In this document: in pieces, positions 6,298 to 9,244 of the stretch
Layout of the letters: each line of letters starts with the position of its first letter
Numbering within the stretch: position 1 is the stretch's first letter
Assembly: GCA_002168195.1 (NCBI GenBank)
Contig: NHBP01000051.1
Location: 96,907-106,150 of the forward strand
DNA length: 9,244 bases
Source of the DNA: Planctomycetaceae bacterium TMED10
GTDB taxonomy: Bacteria > Planctomycetota > Planctomycetia > Pirellulales > UBA7805
Direction of reading: 5' to 3'
Notes under the pieces: generated by a model
The model's input: only the letters and a program-made list of their open reading frames with translations
Told to the model about the DNA's origin: nothing
Databases searched by the model: none
Made by a program: the position numbers and the translations under genes

Positions 6298-7362
6298 CTA
6301 GCACTCGATACGGCGTCCTTCGGGTCTCGCATCGAATAAATGCCACCGTCTCTCTTTAATGGAGAATGATAAATTATCTCCGGGGTACGCCGCTATGTCA
6401 TCGTCAAAGCGTGCTACCATCGATTTCCCGTTAAGTTGGAAATAGATAACCGTTTCGTGGCCCATGCGTTCAACCACTTCAATGGCAGCGGTGAACAGTG
6501 GATCCATGTTATCGGTTGCATGAATCAGATCCTCAGGCCGTATTCCCAGGATCGCATCGCCCGCATGGTTCACATGTCCCACATTGAGGCGTAATGCGGC
6601 GGATCGAAATTCAGAATCCGTGACTTCTCCGTGGATGAAATTCATCGCAGGGCTGCCGATAAATCCTGCGACGAATTGATTAATGGGTTTACGGTAGAGG
6701 GCCAAAGGAGTGTCTACCTGTTGGATAACCCCCTCGTTCATCACCGTAATCCGATGTCCCAGGGTCATCGCTTCCACTTGGTCATGGGTTACATAAACGG
6801 TGGTAGTGGCTAACGTTTGGTGAAGTTTTGCTAATTCAGTCCGCATTTGGACTCTTAGTTTTGCGTCTAAGTTCGATAATGGTTCATCAAAAAGGAAAGC
6901 GGAAGGTTGACGGACGATTGCCCGACCTACGGCCACCCGCTGTCGCTGCCCCCCCGACATCTCCCGAGGCTTTCGCTCAAGTAGCGTTTGAAGTGATAGT
7001 ATTTCAGCTGCCATATTTACGCGTTGTTCGATTTCGGTCTTATCGATGCCGCGCATTCGTAGCCCGAACCCCATGTTTGCGCGTACAGTCATATGCGGGT
7101 AAAGCGCATAATTTTGAAAGACCATCGCAATATCTCTATCGCCCGGTTCAAGATCGTTGACTCTTTTTTCCCCCACCAGAATGCTACCCTCCGTGACCTC
7201 TTCCAGTCCGGCAATCATCCGCAAGGTGGTCGATTTCCCACAACCTGATGGACCGACTAATACCATAAACTCACCATCCTCAATGGTTAAGTTGGCATCT
7301 TTTACGGCGACAAAACCATCCTCGTAACGTTTGACGATATTTTCCAGTTGGATCTGACTCAT
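6298..7362 (-). CDS. CUT1-type ABC transporter ATP-binding protein (MalK/UgpC/MsmX family)
   Basis: 354 residues, usual length for this family. The nucleotide-binding domain is intact: Walker A GPSGCGKST (37-45), Q-loop Gln83 (VFQNYALYPH), signature MSGGQRQRVAVGRAIVR (135-151), Walker B AFLFDE (155-160, catalytic Glu160), D-loop SNLDAKLR and H-loop His193 (VTHDQVEAMT). The C-terminal part (about 235-354) is the OB/TOBE domain with GIRPEDL (273-279), typical of carbohydrate importers. It binds ATP at the cytoplasmic side and drives the two permeases encoded just upstream; the gap to the MalG-type gene is 43 bp. The ATG at 7362 has a modest AGAG-type site about 10 nt upstream. Some proteins of this family serve several sugar transporters, so the substrate cannot be inferred from it. 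Confidence 0.93.
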   Translation of the reverse strand: MSQIQLENIVKRYEDGFVAVKDANLTIEDGEFMVLVGPSGCGKSTTLRMIAGLEEVTEGSILVGEKRVNDLEPGDRDIAMVFQNYALYPHMTVRANMGFGLRMRGIDKTEIEQRVNMAAEILSLQTLLERKPREMSGGQRQRVAVGRAIVRQPSAFLFDEPLSNLDAKLRVQMRTELAKLHQTLATTTVYVTHDQVEAMTLGHRITVMNEGVIQQVDTPLALYRKPINQFVAGFIGSPAMNFIHGEVTDSEFRSAALRLNVGHVNHAGDAILGIRPEDLIHATDNMDPLFTAAIEVVERMGHETVIYFQLNGKSMVARFDDDIAAYPGDNLSFSIKERRWHLFDARPEGRRIEC

Positions 7363-7405
7363 CGGGACTTCTCTTTGCTATCTAGTAACTGCGTTAAATA
7401 AAACA

Positions 7406-8236
7406 TCATTCTTTGACGGCTCCGAGTGTCATGCCGGATACTAAATATCGACTCAGTAGCATAAATAAAAGAACGACCGGCACACTTACGATAATGGCAC
7501 CCGCCGCATACAAGCCCCACTGAGTCGACATCGTTTCCTGGAAGCTTTTTAAGCCCAAGGGAAGCGTGAACTTTTCGCTGGACTGCAGTACCTGTGCTGC
7601 CACCAGATATTCTGACCAAGCGGTCATGAAGCTGAACAAGGCCGTGATCACTAGGCCTGGTAATGCCAGAGGCAATGTCACTCGAATGAACGATTGCCAA
7701 CGAGAGCATCCATCGATTCGGGCAGCCTCTTCCAAGGAAACAGGAATCGTGTCATAAAACCCCTTCATCTGCCAAAGGCAGAAGGGCATCGCTGTCGCAG
7801 TATAGAAAAGCATAAGGCCGAGAAAGGTGTCAACCAGATGGAGCCGGGCAATCATCACGTACAGAGGTAGCATGAGCATGGTTGCGGGAAACATTTGAGT
7901 GGTAAGAAGAGTCGCCATTCCCGCGCCCCGCCCAATAAATCGAAAACGGCTGAATGCGTATCCGCCGATTGAAGCCAGTGTGACTCCGAATATCGTGACG
8001 AGCAACGACACCAGCAATGAATTACCGAGCCAGGTGAGAAACGGTTGTTCAGTAAACAACGAAAAATAAGATTGGAATGTCCAGTCCGCAGGAATGATGG
8101 ACAGATCCGTACTCCGTAATCGATCACCTGGGCGTAACGATATCGAAAGTACGTTCACTGCAGGATACACAGCAAATAATGAAAACAGAATCAGCACGCC
8201 ATGACGACTGTAGGTGATGCGTTTGGCTTCTTTCAT
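7406..8236 (-). CDS. malG: CUT1 carbohydrate ABC transporter permease, MalG type
   Basis: 276 residues with six predicted transmembrane helices (about 13-33, 71-95, 106-130, 137-158, 190-212, 243-264). The cytoplasmic EAA loop is complete: EEAARIDGCSRWQSFIRVTLP (169-189, Gly176 present), which docks on the ABC ATPase. GGYAFSRFRF (91-100), PFCLWQMKGFYDTIP (151-165) and the C-terminal RYLVSGMTLGAVKE are typical of MalG-like permeases of maltose/maltodextrin-type importers. The start at 8236 has AAGGGG 8 nt upstream (8245-8250), overlapping the end region of the MalF-type gene; the two genes are only 15 bp apart and surely co-transcribed. Maltose specificity is a family-level guess; other oligosaccharides are possible. 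Confidence 0.9.
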   Translation of the reverse strand: MKEAKRITYSRHGVLILFSLFAVYPAVNVLSISLRPGDRLRSTDLSIIPADWTFQSYFSLFTEQPFLTWLGNSLLVSLLVTIFGVTLASIGGYAFSRFRFIGRGAGMATLLTTQMFPATMLMLPLYVMIARLHLVDTFLGLMLFYTATAMPFCLWQMKGFYDTIPVSLEEAARIDGCSRWQSFIRVTLPLALPGLVITALFSFMTAWSEYLVAAQVLQSSEKFTLPLGLKSFQETMSTQWGLYAAGAIIVSVPVVLLFMLLSRYLVSGMTLGAVKE

Positions 8237-8251
8237 TATTCTCGCCCCTTG

Positions 8252-9244
8252 TTATGCAACTGCATCTGCGGCTTTCGTCCGCTTGAGAAAATAGATGGAG
8301 AATGTGAGAAGTAGCGCAAAGATCACCATTGATAGTGCTGCGCCATATCCATAGCGATACAGATTAAAGACGGCCTTGTACACGTAGGATACGAGGATAT
8401 GGGTTTTATCCGATGGCTGGCCTCCTGCGGAGACAAGCCAGATGACGTTTAAGTTATTAAATGTCCAAATCGTTCCCAGAGTGACGGCAGGGATTAATAC
8501 CGGCTTGAGCATCGGAAGTGTGATATGTCGGAATTGTCCCCAGCGGGTAACGCGATCGATCTGTGCGGCCTCATAGAGATCACGAGGAATCCCCTGCATG
8601 CCACCGAGAGCAATGACCATCATGAATGGAAAGCCCAGCCAGATGTTCGTGATAATACATGCAATAAACGCTGCATTTGGTTCGCCAAGCCAATTCACCA
8701 TCGGTAGGCCGAGCAGCCCATTTCCGATTAGATTCATTGCTCCGTATTCGTAATCGAACATCCCCCGCCATGTGAGTGCAGTGATATAAGCGGGTATTGC
8801 CCAGGGTAAAATCAGAATGATCTGGTAAAACGACTTGCCTCTTACGGGACCATTCAGTGCGACGGCCAGCAATAAACCGATGGCCACGCTGAAAATAACG
8901 CAAACTGCAGTCCACAAAATAGTTTTGAAGAGCACAACGAAGAACACGGGTTCAACAAAGACCTCTTGGTAGTTGTGAAGGCCCGTCACGTCCCAGTCTC
9001 GGAAACGGCGGAGAGACATATTCGAGAATGAGAGTACTACGTTATATAAAAACGGATAGATAATCGTGAGCACAAGTACGATCATCGCGGGTGCAACGAG
9101 AAGGTAAGCGAAGCGATTGGATTTAAGGTCGCCAACAAATGCGCGAAGATTATGCCTTTGCCCCCACAGAACCAGGAACGCTAACACGCCCGCCGTACAT
9201 TGGAGAACCCACACGATGGGCCCCGGTTTAATTTCAGCGTTCAT
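8252..9244 (-). CDS. malF: CUT1 carbohydrate ABC transporter permease, MalF type (N-terminus at the window edge, possibly incomplete)
   Basis: 330 residues are visible. The core resembles MalF: AYLLVAPAMIVLVLTIIYPF (46-65) as first core helix, SFSNMSL (72-78), ILPWAIPAY.TALTWRGMF (145-163), EAAQIDRVTRWGQFRHITLP (225-244) as the EAA loop, and a C-terminal helix (302-320). About seven helices are predicted, since an additional one (about 9-28) precedes the six of the core. In the EAA loop the usual Gly after EAA..D is Arg231. The first visible codon is ATG at the last bases of the window, so its ribosome-binding site is not visible and the frame may continue upstream. If the core has the usual inside start, the extra helix would place the N-terminus outside, which fits a longer protein with a periplasmic domain. 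It is the first gene seen of the importer operon. Confidence 0.85.
   Translation of the reverse strand: MNAEIKPGPIVWVLQCTAGVLAFLVLWGQRHNLRAFVGDLKSNRFAYLLVAPAMIVLVLTIIYPFLYNVVLSFSNMSLRRFRDWDVTGLHNYQEVFVEPVFFVVLFKTILWTAVCVIFSVAIGLLLAVALNGPVRGKSFYQIILILPWAIPAYITALTWRGMFDYEYGAMNLIGNGLLGLPMVNWLGEPNAAFIACIITNIWLGFPFMMVIALGGMQGIPRDLYEAAQIDRVTRWGQFRHITLPMLKPVLIPAVTLGTIWTFNNLNVIWLVSAGGQPSDKTHILVSYVYKAVFNLYRYGYGAALSMVIFALLLTFSIYFLKRTKAADAVA

Noticed and set aside
6828..7160. Plus-strand open frame of 110 codons inside the ABC ATPase gene
   Set aside because: It lies opposite the signature and Q-loop region of the ATPase; the sequence is a shadow of those conserved codons.
7359..7709. Minus-strand open frame overlapping the MalG-type gene in another frame
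   Set aside because: It is an alternative frame of clearly coding sequence with no family resemblance.
1..9244. CRISPR array, tRNA genes, insertion sequences or phage genes
   Set aside because: No regularly spaced repeats, tRNA-like cloverleaf, transposase motifs or terminal inverted repeats were seen.

Overview
The window carries nine protein-coding genes, seven complete as read and two meeting the window edges, plus one possible leader peptide. It looks like ordinary chromosomal DNA of a free-living Gram-negative bacterium. A Planctomycetota (Pirellulales-like) origin is my best guess. The reasons are the HtrA N-terminus of the form SRAFRQAADRATPAVV, a Tat-exported ceramidase-family protein, a mid-range base composition and the use of TTG/GTG starts. 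This is recognition from memory, not a search result. No tRNA, rRNA, CRISPR array, transposase or phage gene is visible.

Left part (1-1996): the 5' end of a Sec-exported HtrA/DegP-type serine protease gene runs leftward off the window. Rightward from the same intergenic region runs a semialdehyde-dehydrogenase-type ALDH gene. Ahead of htrA lie a good sigma-70-like promoter and a 17-codon open frame with its own Shine-Dalgarno site, ending four bases before the htrA start.

Middle (2004-4852): two leftward genes follow. One encodes a Tat-exported neutral/alkaline ceramidase-family hydrolase, whose 3' end lies 7 bp from the ALDH stop. The other encodes a PIN-PhoH (PhoH2-type) RNA-processing ATPase with its own likely promoter.

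Right part (5124-9244): a leftward series of five genes, in transcription order, encodes a MalF-type permease, a MalG-type permease, a MalK/UgpC-type ABC ATPase, a single-domain PqiA-like membrane protein and an unrecognised two-helix membrane protein with a possible C2-like beta domain. The first three form a CUT1 carbohydrate importer; its binding protein is not in the window. The MalF frame reaches the window edge and may be only the C-terminal part of a longer gene.

The least understood parts are the PqiA-like/two-helix membrane pair, the leader peptide ahead of htrA, and the true N-terminus of the MalF protein. I see no clear sign of a new defence or mobile system.
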